From: an uncultured Ectothiorhodospiraceae bacterium
Lineage (GTDB): Bacteria > Pseudomonadota > Gammaproteobacteria > Nevskiales > Oceanococcaceae
Direction: 5' to 3'
NCBI GenBank assembly: GCA_937141935.1
Contig: CAKZQS010000016.1
Coordinates: 17,201-81,200, forward strand
Length of the DNA: 64,000 nucleotides
Notes under the pieces: model-generated
Databases searched by the model: none
What the model saw: only the letters and a program-made list of their open reading frames with translations
Told to the model about the DNA's origin: nothing
Part shown: positions 49,219 through 58,835 of the stretch, in pieces
Position numbering within the stretch: the stretch's first letter is position 1
How the letters are laid out: each line of letters begins with the position of its first letter
Program-made: the position numbers and the translations under genes

Positions 49219-51633
49219 ATGCCGACCAAGAATGGATTGATCTTTCAACTGGCCGCGCTCGCGCTGGCCTCGCTCGGTGTGGCCTGCAGCGGTGGCGACG
49301 GCACGCTGTTCAATGACCAGGACCGTGGCGGCGGGGGGCTGTCGGGTGACGCGAGCGGCGTCAGCTCGCTGCAGGTCGTGGTCGAAGAGGGTTTCGGGGC
49401 GGGCACGGAGGTCACCTTGCGGGCCCGGCCACTCGGCGCCCTGAACCAGCCACTGGACAATGTGCCCATCCTGTTCTCGATTGCCGATGGCGCGGATTCG
49501 CAAGCCTCGCTGCGCGTGCCGCAGCCGGTGTCGATTGGCGACGCCGGCGCCCGGGCGATTCTGACCTTCCCGGAGGAAGAGATCCCGGCGGTTCTGGTCA
49601 ACGTCTCGGTCGCGGGTCGTGAAGATGAGCCCGCCCTGACGCGCTCGGTTCTGGTGCCTTCGCCGGTCATCCAGGAGGATGGCGAGCCGCGCAGCGCGGC
49701 GATTCGCCTGGTGGCCTCCGCCACCACGCTGCCCTCCGATGCCGACCTTGTTGGTGAGGGCATCACGTTGACGGCCATCGTGACGAATGCCCAGAACAAC
49801 CTGGTGCAGGGCGCCACGATCCTGTTTGGCAGCTGTGAACTGGGCAGTGACGGCGCCTGCCTGGACAACAGCACGGTGGTCGGCGGTTCCGGCGCCCTGC
49901 AGGCCACGCAACCGATTACCGACGCCACGGGCACCGCCCAGGCCATCCTGACCACCGGCGGGGATATCCGTAATCGGCGTGTCCGCGTGTTCGCAACGGC
50001 CCGCGCCAACCCTCAAGTGCAGGCGGAGTTCGACATCAGCATTGTCGGCACCTCGCTCTCGCTCATTGGCCCGGCCCGCCTGTCAATCAGTTCGCTGGGC
50101 AACTTCACGGCCCGGCTGCGCAATGCGGGGGACTTCGCGATCCCGGCCGAGCCCGTGAGCTTCTACGTGCTTGCCGCCGGTACGGACCCGCTCACGGTAT
50201 CCGCCGAGAGCTGCGCCACCGCGGGCGAGCCGCGTGCGACCGCGGTCACCGACGTGAATGGCGAGGCGGACTTCACGCTGGATCGCCCCAGCGAAGACGT
50301 CACCGTTCTGGCCTGCGCGCTGAGCAATACCGTGGTGGATGCCACGGCGGTGGATGTCGCCGAGACGGGTCTGACCGCGGCATATGCCGATGGCGGGATC
50401 TCGCGGCGGGACGTGAACTTCGGGGACTGTGTGCCCGTGAATCTCGTGTTCAGCGCCGTAGACACGAGTGTCATTGCCAATACGCCGATCTCCGTGGGCA
50501 TCACCCGCGGCGCCGTCTATGACGATGCGGCCTGCACCAACCCGGTCGAGTCCGTGGCAACCAACGGCGCCGGCGAAGCCACCGTCTACATCGCCTCGGG
50601 CGGGCCGAACGGTGCCGGCGTCGCGCTATTGAAGGCCGAGCATGCCTCCGGCGCGGCGGCGAACATTGAGGCCGAGTTTGTCGCGATTGATCCCACGCGT
50701 ATCGACGTTGTCGCCGAGCCGGCAACGGTGGAGCCGGGGGGCACCGCGACCGTTCGTGCCGTGCTGCGGGATGACGACAACAACTTCGTCAAGAACCAGG
50801 TCGTGCGCTTCAATCTGCAGGACTCCAGCGGCGGCACGCTGAGCAGCCCCACGCAAACGACGGACAGCCAGGGCCGGGCACAGGTGACCTACACCGCATC
50901 CTCGGTGGCCAGCGAGCGCGATTCGGTGCAGATCACGGCCAGCGTCGAGGGCGAGCCAGCCGTCACGCCGGCAACGGCTTCGCTGACCGTGGGCGGCAAT
51001 GCGCTGCGGATCTCCCTGGGTACCGGCAATACGATCTTCGAGCCCTCCGCCACGCGTTATGACGCGCCCTTTGTGGCCATCGTGACCGACGCCCTGGGCA
51101 ACCCGGCACCGCCAGAGACGCAGTTCCGCCTGAGCGTCAAGGTGCTGGAGTACCGCGAAGGGATTCGGATTTTCGACACCGGTTTCTGGCGGATCCAGAC
51201 CCAGTTGCCGAGTTACGCCGAGTGCGTGAACGAGGATCTTGATGACGACGGCATCCTGGACCCCGCCGAGGACCGTAATGACGACGGCATCCTTGATCCG
51301 GGTGAGGACACCAATGGCAATGGCGTGCTGGACCCGAGCGAGGACAACAACAACGACGGCATCCTGACGCCGGGCAATGTTGTCAGCCTGCCGGCTACCG
51401 CCGAGCTGGACGATCGCGGCATTGGCGAGTTCCTGCTGACCTACGCGCAGGAGGACACTGGCTGGATTCTGGTCGAGCTGCGCGCCGTCGCCTCGGTGAC
51501 GGGGTCCGAGTTCGCGGAAACCCAGATCTTCGCCTTGCCAGGGCTGGCGGACGACTTCAACCAGCAGAACGTCCCGCCGCCGGGTCAGGTCAGTCCCTAC
51601 GGCCAGGACGGCGATTGCACGACGACGGACTGA
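49219..51633 (+). CDS. Ig-like (bacterial invasin type) lipoprotein with calcium-type repeats
   Basis: 804 residues from the ATG at 49219. Signal peptide with lipobox VAC (ASLGVACSGG). The body is built of about six Ig-like units of the Big_1/invasin type, recognised by strands such as TLTAIVTNAQNNLVQGATIL, TVRAVLRDDDNNFVKNQVV and DSQGRAQVTYTA. Near 685-720 a run of D-x-D-D-G-I-L-D-P repeats (DLDDDGILDPAED, DRNDDGILDPGED, DTNGNGVLDPSED) resembles thrombospondin type-3 calcium loops. It is likely a surface adhesin or structural rod. An open frame reaching 48958 lacks a start site. Confidence 0.8.
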   Translation: MPTKNGLIFQLAALALASLGVACSGGDGTLFNDQDRGGGGLSGDASGVSSLQVVVEEGFGAGTEVTLRARPLGALNQPLDNVPILFSIADGADSQASLRVPQPVSIGDAGARAILTFPEEEIPAVLVNVSVAGREDEPALTRSVLVPSPVIQEDGEPRSAAIRLVASATTLPSDADLVGEGITLTAIVTNAQNNLVQGATILFGSCELGSDGACLDNSTVVGGSGALQATQPITDATGTAQAILTTGGDIRNRRVRVFATARANPQVQAEFDISIVGTSLSLIGPARLSISSLGNFTARLRNAGDFAIPAEPVSFYVLAAGTDPLTVSAESCATAGEPRATAVTDVNGEADFTLDRPSEDVTVLACALSNTVVDATAVDVAETGLTAAYADGGISRRDVNFGDCVPVNLVFSAVDTSVIANTPISVGITRGAVYDDAACTNPVESVATNGAGEATVYIASGGPNGAGVALLKAEHASGAAANIEAEFVAIDPTRIDVVAEPATVEPGGTATVRAVLRDDDNNFVKNQVVRFNLQDSSGGTLSSPTQTTDSQGRAQVTYTASSVASERDSVQITASVEGEPAVTPATASLTVGGNALRISLGTGNTIFEPSATRYDAPFVAIVTDALGNPAPPETQFRLSVKVLEYREGIRIFDTGFWRIQTQLPSYAECVNEDLDDDGILDPAEDRNDDGILDPGEDTNGNGVLDPSEDNNNDGILTPGNVVSLPATAELDDRGIGEFLLTYAQEDTGWILVELRAVASVTGSEFAETQIFALPGLADDFNQQNVPPPGQVSPYGQDGDCTTTD

Positions 51634-51653
51634 GCCTCAGCAGAGACTGGACA

Positions 51654-51681
51654 GGCCGGCGCTTGCGCCGGCCTTTTTTTT
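51654..51681 (+). terminator. Rho-independent terminator of the Ig-like protein gene
   Basis: The stem GGCCGGCGC / GCGCCGGCC with a short loop is followed by eight T, 20 bases after the stop. Confidence 0.92.
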
Positions 51682-51731
51682 GCTGACGGCGGCCGGAGCC
51701 GCCCGGCGCCTACGCCGCCCACGCAGCCCGG

Positions 51732-54305
51732 CTAGGCGAAGCGCAACGTCAGGGCGTCGCCCTCAGCATCAATGTGCGCCGTGTCGCCCTGGCGCTCGCC
51801 GCCCAGTAGCGCCTGTGCCAGCGGGTTCTCGATGCGGGTCTGGATCGCCCGTTTCAGCGGCCGGGCGCCGTAGACCGGGTCGAAGCCGGCCGCGGCCAGC
51901 TGATCCAGCGCGGCCTCGCTGATGTCCAGTGCCAGGTCCTGTTCGGCCAGGCGGGCCTCCAGTCGCGCCAGCTGAATCCGCGCGATCTGCCGGATCTGGT
52001 CCTGCTCCAGCCCGTGAAAGACCACCGCGTCGTCGATGCGGTTGATGAACTCCGGGCGGAAGTGCTGGCCCACCACGGCCATCACGGCGTCTTTCATCGC
52101 CTCGTAACCCTGCTGACCGGCCATCTCCTGGATCGCCTGCGAGCCGAGGTTGGAGGTCATGACGATGACGCTGTTGCGGAAGTCGACGGTGCGCCCCTGG
52201 CCATCGGTCAGGCGCCCGTCGTCGAGCACCTGCAGCAGCACGTTGAAGACGTCGCCGTGTGCCTTTTCGACCTCATCGAGCAGGATCACGGAGTAGGGGC
52301 GGCGGCGCACGGCCTCGGTCAGGTAGCCGCCTTGCTCATAGCCGACATAGCCGGGCGGGGCGCCGATCAAGCGGGCGACCGAATGCTTCTCCATGAACTC
52401 GCTCATGTCGATGCGCAGCATGGCCTCCTCGCTGTCGAAGAGAAACTGCGCCAGCGCCTTGCTCAGCTCGGTCTTGCCCACGCCGGTAGGGCCCAGGAAC
52501 AGAAAACTGCCGATCGGCCGTGCCGGGTCGGACAGCCCGGCGCGCGAGCGGCGGATGGCGTTGGCCACGCTGCGCACGGCCTCGTCCTGGCCCACCACGC
52601 GCTGGTGCAGCGCCTCCTCCATGCGCAGCAGCTTGTCGCGTTCGGTCTCACGCAGCTTGGAGACGGGGATGCCGGTCCACTTGGACACGACCTCGGCGAT
52701 CTCCTCGTCGCTGACGCGCGAGCGCAGCAGCCGGTTCTGTGTCGGGTCGGCGCGCTGGGTGTCGGCCAGCCGCTTCTCCAGCTCGGGGATGCGGCCGTAC
52801 TGCAGCTCGCTCATGCGGTTCAGGTCACCGGCGCGTTGCGCCCGCTCCATGTCCAGCCGCGCCTGCTCCAGTTCCTCCTTGACCGTCTGCGTACCCTGCA
52901 CGCCGGCCTTCTCGCTGCGCCAGACCTCTTCGAGGTCGGCCGCCTCGCGCTCCAGCTCGGCGATGTCGCGATCCAGCTGCTCGCGGCGCGCCTTGGCCGC
53001 GGCGTCGGTCTCCTTCTTCATCGCCTCGCGCTCGATCTTGAGCTGGATCAGGCGCCGGTCCAGGCGATCCAGCGCCTCGGGCTTGGAGTCCATCTCGATG
53101 CGGATCCGCGAGGCGGCCTCGTCGACCAGGTCGATGGCCTTGTCGGGGAGCTGGCGGTCGGCGATGTAGCGCTGCGACATGCGCGCGGCGGCGATGATCG
53201 CGTCGTCGCTGATCTCCACGCCGTGGTGCAGCTCATAGCGCTCCTTCAGGCCGCGCAGGATGGCCACCGTGTCCTCGACACTGGGCTCGGCCACCAGCAC
53301 CTTCTGGAAGCGGCGCTCCAGCGCCGCGTCCTTCTCGATGTGCTGGCGGTACTCGTCCAGCGTCGTCGCGCCCACGCAGTGCAGCTCACCGCGCGCCAGG
53401 GCGGGCTTGAGCATGTTGCCGGCGTCCATGGCGCCTTCCGCCTTGCCGGCGCCGACCATCGTGTGGATTTCGTCGATGAACAGGATGATGCGGCCTTCCT
53501 GCTTGGCCAGCTCGCTGAGGACCGCCTTGAGACGCTCCTCGAACTCGCCGCGGTATTTGGCGCCGGCAATCAGCGCGCCCAGGTCCAGCGACAGCAGCCG
53601 CTTGTCGCGCAGGCTTTCGGGCACCTCGCCGTTGACGATGCGCTGGGCCAGGCCCTCGGCAATCGCGGTCTTGCCGACGCCGGGCTCGCCTATCAGCGCG
53701 GGGTTGTTCTTGGTCCGCCGCGACAGCACCTGCACGACGCGGCGGATCTCCTCGTCGCGGCCGATCACCGGGTCCAGCTTGCCGGCCTCCGCGCGGGCGG
53801 TCAGGTCCACGGTGTACTTCTGCAGCGCCTGCTGGGCCTCTTCGGCGTTGGGGTCGGTCACCGCCTCGCCGCCCCGCAGCTGGTCCACGGCGGCCTGCAC
53901 GGCCTCCGGGGTGGCGCCGTGCTTGCGCAGAAGTTCGCCCGTCGGCGTGTCGCTCTGCGCGGCGGCCAGCACCAGCAGTTCGCTGGCAATGAACTGGTCG
54001 CCCCGCTTTTGCGCCAGGCGGTCGGCCAGGTTCAGCAGCTTGGCCAGCTCCCGGCCCAGGCCCACCTCGCCGCTGTGCTGGCTCAGCGTCGGCAGTTTCT
54101 CCAGCGCCTCGCCCAGCCCGCGCTGCAGGCCGGCGACATTGGCGCCCACCTTGGCCAGTAGCGGGCGCGTACTGCCGCCCTCCTGGCCCAGCAGGGCGGC
54201 CAGCAGGTGCAGGCCCTCGATCTGGGCGTGGTCGCGCCCCAGGGCCAGACTCTGGGCTTCGCCCAGGGCCAGTTGCAGCTTGGCGGTGAACTTGTCCGTG
54301 CGCAT
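51732..54305 (-). CDS. clpB: ClpB disaggregase chaperone
   Basis: 857 residues, the standard length. N-terminal Clp_N repeats (about 1-145), AAA+ module 1 with Walker [10 protein letters not shown] (near 205) and Walker B ILFIDEIH, the coiled-coil middle domain (about 405-525, many Glu/Arg), AAA+ module 2 with Walker [10 protein letters not shown] (near 605) and Walker [11 protein letters not shown], and the small C-terminal domain. With DnaK it pulls apart protein aggregates in the cytosol after heat stress. The ATG at 54305 has CAGGAGAG upstream. A sigma32-like promoter lies about 50-80 bases upstream. Confidence 0.97.
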   Translation of the reverse strand: MRTDKFTAKLQLALGEAQSLALGRDHAQIEGLHLLAALLGQEGGSTRPLLAKVGANVAGLQRGLGEALEKLPTLSQHSGEVGLGRELAKLLNLADRLAQKRGDQFIASELLVLAAAQSDTPTGELLRKHGATPEAVQAAVDQLRGGEAVTDPNAEEAQQALQKYTVDLTARAEAGKLDPVIGRDEEIRRVVQVLSRRTKNNPALIGEPGVGKTAIAEGLAQRIVNGEVPESLRDKRLLSLDLGALIAGAKYRGEFEERLKAVLSELAKQEGRIILFIDEIHTMVGAGKAEGAMDAGNMLKPALARGELHCVGATTLDEYRQHIEKDAALERRFQKVLVAEPSVEDTVAILRGLKERYELHHGVEISDDAIIAAARMSQRYIADRQLPDKAIDLVDEAASRIRIEMDSKPEALDRLDRRLIQLKIEREAMKKETDAAAKARREQLDRDIAELEREAADLEEVWRSEKAGVQGTQTVKEELEQARLDMERAQRAGDLNRMSELQYGRIPELEKRLADTQRADPTQNRLLRSRVSDEEIAEVVSKWTGIPVSKLRETERDKLLRMEEALHQRVVGQDEAVRSVANAIRRSRAGLSDPARPIGSFLFLGPTGVGKTELSKALAQFLFDSEEAMLRIDMSEFMEKHSVARLIGAPPGYVGYEQGGYLTEAVRRRPYSVILLDEVEKAHGDVFNVLLQVLDDGRLTDGQGRTVDFRNSVIVMTSNLGSQAIQEMAGQQGYEAMKDAVMAVVGQHFRPEFINRIDDAVVFHGLEQDQIRQIARIQLARLEARLAEQDLALDISEAALDQLAAAGFDPVYGARPLKRAIQTRIENPLAQALLGGERQGDTAHIDAEGDALTLRFA

Positions 54306-54354
54306 CGCACTCTCCTGATCCGACTCCGGGGCGCGGTTGCGCCGATGCGCTTTT

Positions 54355-54384
54355 TTTGGGGGCGAAGTGGCCACGGATCAAGCC
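54355..54384 (-). promoter_or_regulatory. Candidate sigma32 promoter of clpB
   Basis: On the minus strand, CTTGAT (54382-54377) and CCCCCAAA (54362-54355) are separated by 14 bases, matching the CTTGAAA / CCCCATNT layout in part. clpB is a classic sigma32 target. It starts about 50 bases before the ATG. Confidence 0.4.
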
Positions 54385-54403
54385 GGATGGCGCCGCGTCG
54401 ACT

Positions 54404-54425
54404 TGCCCACAGTTCCTGTGGATAA
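54404..54425. other. DnaA-box pair
   Basis: TGTGGATAA at 54417-54425 is the perfect complement of the DnaA box TTATCCACA. TTGCCCACA at 54404-54412 is a near match in the opposite sense, 4 bases away. No AT-rich unwinding region is present, so this is not an origin by itself. Confidence 0.45.
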
Positions 54426-54739
54426 GTCTGTGTACCTTGCGGGAATGTTGCTCTGCACCCCGCAACAGCGCGGCATCCGGCCGTGGCTGGTCAGTTTGTA
54501 ACCGTTTCGAGACCTTCGCCTGAAAACAAGCACTTAGGGCCGCGTCGCCGCCGTGGCCCAATTCTTGACAGCATCCGCGGGAGCTGTTCTAGGGCCACGG
54601 GCCGATGTGAATAAGCCGGCTACGTAGAAACAAGGGTTTGCGCCCCTGCGGGCAACATGTGCCGGCGCGACGGCGGTGCGCCCGCCGGGGTGGCGGTTTG
54701 TCGGCGCGCGTCTATCACCCGCAGGAAAAACCCGCGCGC

Positions 54740-54769
54740 AAAAAAAAGCCCCGGCAGAGGCCGGGGCTC
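54740..54769 (-). terminator. Rho-independent terminator of the GlyGly-CTERM gene
   Basis: Read on the minus strand, the stem AGCCCCGGC / GCCGGGGCT is followed by eight T, just 14 bases after the stop. Confidence 0.9.
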
Positions 54770-54783
54770 TTCGTTGGGCGGAA

Positions 54784-55488
54784 TCAGCGCCGGCGACGCG
54801 TGGCGCCCAGCGCCGTCGCCAGGGCCAGCAGCAGCAGGCCGCCGCCAAAGCTGCCGCCGCCGGAGCGGGCGGAGCGCGCTTCGGCTTCCACCGGGTCCTG
54901 GTCGGCCGGGATGAAGAAGCCCAGCAGGCCCTCGGGCGGCGGGTTGGCCTCGAAGAAGGCATCCACGTCGGCGTCTTCGGACGGCGGGCCCAGGTCGAGC
55001 GTCACGGTGTTGGTGTAGGTCGAACCGATGGTCAGGAAGTAGATCATGTCGATCCGCACTTCCGACTGGCCGCCCAGCGCCGCCAGCGTGATGGACTCGC
55101 GCGGGTTGACGACGGTGGTGTTGTCGTCCGCCGAGTCGCCGATCAGGTTGCCGTCGCCATCATAGGCGTACATGTCGTAGTCCTCGCCGACCTCGGGCAC
55201 CATGTTTTCCCAGGTCAGGTTGATGCGCAGCAGCGCCGAGGGGAAGACGTCGGTCAGGTTCTCCGGCAGATCCAGCGTCAGGGCGAAGCGGTCGCAATCC
55301 ACGCCCGGGTTCTGGCATTGCACGCCGGTGAAGTCCGAGGTCGCGGGCGTGGGATTCACGCCGACATTGGGGCCTTCGGTGAAGATGATCTCGGTGTCGT
55401 AAAGGGTGATCGTGCCGCTGTCGGGGGTCGCCGCATGCGCCGCCGACGCGCAGGCCGCCAAGGCCAGCACGGTTGCGTGTTTCATCAT
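54784..55488 (-). CDS. Exported protein with GlyGly-CTERM sorting signal
   Basis: 234 residues. Signal peptide ending AAHA-A, then a beta-rich domain with two cysteines close together (QCQNPGVDC) and several Asp/Asn-rich loops. The C terminus reads GGGSFGGG, a hydrophobic helix LLLLALATALGA and a basic tail TRRRR, which is the tripartite GlyGly-CTERM signal cleaved by rhombosortase in gammaproteobacteria with type II secretion. The mature protein should reach the cell surface. GGAG lies 8 bases before the first of two ATGs. The enzyme rhombosortase is not in this window. Confidence 0.75.
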   Translation of the reverse strand: MMKHATVLALAACASAAHAATPDSGTITLYDTEIIFTEGPNVGVNPTPATSDFTGVQCQNPGVDCDRFALTLDLPENLTDVFPSALLRINLTWENMVPEVGEDYDMYAYDGDGNLIGDSADDNTTVVNPRESITLAALGGQSEVRIDMIYFLTIGSTYTNTVTLDLGPPSEDADVDAFFEANPPPEGLLGFFIPADQDPVEAEARSARSGGGSFGGGLLLLALATALGATRRRR

Positions 55489-55701
55489 TGAAAGTTCTCC
55501 AGTTGTTATGCGGCGGCAGCCGAGCCGCTGCGCCACGCCCATCATTGCCGAGCCGCGCCCGCCTCGCAAGCACGGCGTGCGCATAGCCGCGCCGCGCGGC
55601 CACCGCACGGCCCGCTCTTGCGGCGGCCAAACGCTCCCCCATAGGGCCGGCGCCGGGAATTTCAAGATATCCCAAAGCACTGACAGCAAACAAAAAAACC
55701 T

Positions 55702-55730
55702 CTTGAAAGGCCCCACGCGACCCCCAGATT
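55702..55730 (+). promoter_or_regulatory. Sigma32 heat-shock promoter of the hsp20 gene
   Basis: CTTGAAA at 55702-55708 and CCCCCAGATT at 55721-55730 are separated by 12 bases, an almost perfect sigma32 pair. It lies 57 bases before the hsp20 start. Confidence 0.85.
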
Positions 55731-55787
55731 TGCTGCACGGCGCGACGAGGCGCCCTGTAGACCAACAGATCGTTACAAGGAGTCGCT

Positions 55788-56210
55788 ATGAGCCTTATTC
55801 ACTACAACCCCTGGCCGATGATTGACACGCTGCGGCGGGATTTTGAGCAGGCCTATGCCGCACAGCGCGGCGAGTCGCAAACCTGGCAGCCGCAGGTGGA
55901 CGTGCTCGAATTCAAGGATCGCTACGAGCTGCATGCCGATCTGCCCGGCGTGGCGCCGGAGCAGGTCGACCTGGACCTGACCGATGGCGTGCTGACGCTC
56001 TCCGGCCAGCGCGAGCGCCGCGTGGACGCCGAGGGCGACGCGCCCGAGCGTGTGCGTCAGGAGCTGCTGACGGGGCGCTTTGAGCGTCGCTTCCAGCTGC
56101 CGCGCACCGTGGATGCCGGCGCCGTCAGCGCCCGCGCCGAAAATGGCGTGCTGCGCATCACCATCCCCAAGCAGGCCGAGGCGCAGCCGCTGAAGATCAA
56201 GGTCTCCTGA
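55788..56210 (+). CDS. Small heat-shock protein (Hsp20/alpha-crystallin family)
   Basis: 140 residues. The alpha-crystallin domain spans about 35-130, with VDVLEFKDRYELHADLPGV near its start and FERRFQLPRTVDAGAVSARA followed by ENGVLRITIPK near its end. It binds unfolding proteins as oligomers without ATP and hands them to DnaK/ClpB. AAGGAG lies 6 bases before the ATG. With a sigma32 promoter, and clpB nearby, this is the heat-stress part of the window. Confidence 0.95.
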   Translation: MSLIHYNPWPMIDTLRRDFEQAYAAQRGESQTWQPQVDVLEFKDRYELHADLPGVAPEQVDLDLTDGVLTLSGQRERRVDAEGDAPERVRQELLTGRFERRFQLPRTVDAGAVSARAENGVLRITIPKQAEAQPLKIKVS

Positions 56211-56298
56211 GGCCAACCCAGCCAGCCGGCGCGGCCACGCGACCGGGAAACGCGCCCCGCGAAGTCGCCGCTCCCCCTGGCGGCTTCGCACCTCCCCG

Positions 56299-56323
56299 GG
56301 CCCCGCCATGGCGGGGCCTTTTT
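56299..56323 (+). terminator. Rho-independent terminator of the hsp20 gene
   Basis: The perfect palindrome GGCCCCGCC / GGCGGGGCC is followed by TTTTT. Confidence 0.85.
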
Positions 56324-56438
56324 CATGGCCGCCGCCCCGGGCGGGCGGCCGCGAAGCGTCGGCAGGGCCCCCGCGCGGGGTTTGCGCCGCACCGCGGCCG
56401 GCGGCAAACTGCCGCATGCCGATGAGCTGGACGAGACC

Positions 56439-57044
56439 TTGCTGATACCCCGCACCGCTGCGCTATGCGCCCTGGCCCTGAGCCTCGCGGCGCCCCCGGC
56501 GTGGGCCGCCTGCACGCGTGCCGATGTCGACCATTTCCTCAGTCGCGGCTTCAGCCAGGAGCAGGTCGTCCTGCTGTGTGGAGGCGATGCGGATGAGCAG
56601 GCCGCGCCGCGGGTGGATGCACGGGTGGAGGCCGAACGCGCCTTGCGCGATATGCTGCTGGCCACGCTGGATGGCCGCGCGGTCGAGGTCGAGTCCGAAT
56701 CGCTGAGCTGGACCGAGGAGGCCTGTGTCGAATACGCGCCCCCGGATCTGGCGCAGCGTCCGCGTGAGGTCTGCGGCGAGGTGCGGCGGCAGGTGCAGCG
56801 CAATGGGCTGGCCGTCGAGGGTGTGGCTCGGCGCATCCTCTTCTTTGGCGATCACGGCGTGCGCCTGCAGGGTCGGGTCGACCAGCAGTGGGCCATCGCC
56901 ACGGACAGCCTCAGCCAGGCCGATGCCCGCCGCGTCGCCGAACGCACGCCCGCGCGGGTGCGCGAGACCCTGTTGCCCCTGCGGCCGGGTGCGGACCCGA
57001 CCACCGTGGCGGCCGCCGTGCAGCGATGGGCCGGCCCGAACTAA
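56439..57044 (+). CDS. Secreted protein, function unknown (first gene of the cytochrome cluster)
   Basis: 201 residues from a TTG start, the only start that places the signal peptide (ALCALALSLAAPPAWA) at the N terminus; the frame is open farther upstream to 56325. Four cysteines in the mature part. A helical segment CTRADVDHFLSRGFSQEQVV, ending in a Leu-Leu-Cys, resembles a short helical-hairpin motif seen in other secreted proteins. No family was recognised. The stop overlaps the next gene by 19 bases, so it is probably co-translated with the diheme cytochrome. Confidence 0.6.
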   Translation: MLIPRTAALCALALSLAAPPAWAACTRADVDHFLSRGFSQEQVVLLCGGDADEQAAPRVDARVEAERALRDMLLATLDGRAVEVESESLSWTEEACVEYAPPDLAQRPREVCGEVRRQVQRNGLAVEGVARRILFFGDHGVRLQGRVDQQWAIATDSLSQADARRVAERTPARVRETLLPLRPGADPTTVAAAVQRWAGPN

Positions 57045-58783
57045 GCGGCCGCCGCTCGGCGCGGCCCACAGGTGTCGTGCTGCCGGTGCTGGCGCTGCTG
57101 CTGGGCCTTGCCGCTTGCGGCGACGCGCCAGCGCCGCGCGAGGGCGTGGCCGAGCTGGCCTCGGCGCGTCAGCAGTCGCGCGAGCAGCAGAGCACCGGTG
57201 GCCTGCATCAAAGGCTGATCGGCGACGCCGACCTGCCGCCTGAGGGCACCCGCTCGCTGCTGGACAAGTGGCTGGCGGAGCAGGGCGGTATTCCCTTTCC
57301 CTTCGCGCGCATGCTCGAGGCGCTGGCGGCCGAGGATGCCGACGGGGCCCGGCCACCGACGGTGCTGATTCCCGATGGCCGTTCGCTGTTGAAGGCGCAG
57401 GCGGATTTCGCGCAGCCGCGCATCGTGCTGGCCGCGGACATGCAGCCGCCGCCGGGTGCGCTGCTGGCACCGGATTTTCGCGGCCGGCTGTACATGGGCT
57501 TCACCGAGGCCGGCGACGAAATCGAGTTGATCTCCTATAACGAGGCGGCCGGGCGCTTCGAGTTCCAGCTGATCAAGGACTATTGCGAGGGCTGCGTACC
57601 CAAGCTGGTGTACGCGCAGCGCGGCGTCTGCCTGACCTGCCACCAGGGCGGGGTGCCGATCTTCTCGGTGCGCCCCTGGGAGGAGACCAACGCCGACCCC
57701 GATATCGCCCAGCGCATCGAGGCCGCCATCGGCGCGCAATACCACGGGCTGCCCACGCGCGTACCACTGGCGCTGCCCGAGGCGCTGGACAACCTGACCG
57801 ACCAGGCCGCCGTGCTGGTGGCCACCCAGCGCGCCTGGCTGGACGGCTGTGGCGAGGGCGGCGTCGGCGCCCAATGTCGGCGCGCCATGCTGGCCGACGC
57901 CCTGGCCTGGATCGCCGACCCCGGTGCCCTGCAGCCGGGTGACCCCCAACGCGCCGCGCAGCGGCCCCACTGGCCCGAGGCCGGCATCGCGATCCCTGAT
58001 AACGACTTGCGCAGCCGTGACCCGCTCAGCAGCGGTCTGTACGAGGATTCGCTGTGGGCGCAGCTGCGCCGCCTGGCGTTTGGTGAGCCCGAGCGGGCGC
58101 CGGTCGCGGACAAGTTGGCCGCCTTCGACGAGTTGCCGCCGCTGCCGGCCGAGTTCGACCCGCTGCTGCCGCGGGGCGCGCGCGCCTGGATCGAACCCGG
58201 CGACGCCGACGCGGCGCTGGGCCTGTCGCTGCTGCTGACGCCGGCCGACCGCGAGCGGCTGGACGCGGCCGCCAACTACGACCCGGCCCGGCTGCAGCAG
58301 GCGGTGGCCAGCCTGCCCGAGCAGGCCTTTGCGCCGGCCCCGCTGCGCCGCCGGGCCCTGCTCGCCATGCTGATGGACGCGCTCGGCGTGCCGCTGCCGG
58401 CGCACCGCTTTGACGACCTCGACGCGCTCTCGCCGCCGCTGCTCGACGGCGAGCCGCCGCTGGAGCTGGCCACCGACTCGCCGTTGCAGCCCTTCGCCCG
58501 CTATTGCTTTGGCTGCCACCGGGGCAACCCCTCGGCGCGGCTCAACTTCATGTCCGGCCCCGACCCCGAGACCGTGCTGGCGCGCATCCGCGAAACCGAT
58601 TCGATCCGCGACGCGCTGGACTGGGAGCGTTACCTGGGCACCGGCAAGGCCGGCCAGCTGATGCCGCCGGAGGATTCCTGGCAGCGCGATGAGCTGGAGG
58701 CCGCGCTGGCCGCGCACAGCGGCCCCGAGCCCGACCCGCTGGCCGCGATGCGCGATGAAGTGCCCTCGCTGTTCGGCTTCTAG
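57026..58783 (+). CDS. Diheme c-type cytochrome lipoprotein
   Basis: 585 residues. Lipoprotein signal with lipobox LAAC (about 30). Two haem-binding motifs: CLTCH (in GVCLTCHQGG, near 205) and CFGCH (in YCFGCHRGN, near 495), about 290 residues apart. A further Cys pair (YCEGCV) comes just before the first haem motif. The wide spacing and large non-haem segments are unlike ordinary diheme cytochrome c4 or peroxidases. It is likely an electron carrier or oxidoreductase on the periplasmic side of a membrane. It starts inside the preceding gene. Confidence 0.8.
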   Translation: MGRPELSGRRSARPTGVVLPVLALLLGLAACGDAPAPREGVAELASARQQSREQQSTGGLHQRLIGDADLPPEGTRSLLDKWLAEQGGIPFPFARMLEALAAEDADGARPPTVLIPDGRSLLKAQADFAQPRIVLAADMQPPPGALLAPDFRGRLYMGFTEAGDEIELISYNEAAGRFEFQLIKDYCEGCVPKLVYAQRGVCLTCHQGGVPIFSVRPWEETNADPDIAQRIEAAIGAQYHGLPTRVPLALPEALDNLTDQAAVLVATQRAWLDGCGEGGVGAQCRRAMLADALAWIADPGALQPGDPQRAAQRPHWPEAGIAIPDNDLRSRDPLSSGLYEDSLWAQLRRLAFGEPERAPVADKLAAFDELPPLPAEFDPLLPRGARAWIEPGDADAALGLSLLLTPADRERLDAAANYDPARLQQAVASLPEQAFAPAPLRRRALLAMLMDALGVPLPAHRFDDLDALSPPLLDGEPPLELATDSPLQPFARYCFGCHRGNPSARLNFMSGPDPETVLARIRETDSIRDALDWERYLGTGKAGQLMPPEDSWQRDELEAALAAHSGPEPDPLAAMRDEVPSLFGF

Positions 58784-58835
58784 CCGCCGGCGCCGCGGGC
58801 TTTTTGCCACAATGGCGGGGCCAGGGGAGACCACC

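Larger units (their letters stand above)
54306..54739. other. Gene-free stretch upstream of clpB
   Basis: No gene was recognised. The stretch holds the clpB promoter region next to the gene and a DnaA-box pair near 54404-54425. The part from about 54430 to 54730 shows no operator or RNA gene that I can support. Confidence 0.4.

Noticed and set aside
52014..54161. 715-codon plus-strand open frame opposite clpB
   Set aside because: ClpB motifs on the minus strand are complete; the other strand is a low-information mirror.
54306..54739. Chromosomal replication origin
   Set aside because: Two DnaA-type boxes only, no AT-rich segment and no dnaA, dnaN or gidA nearby.
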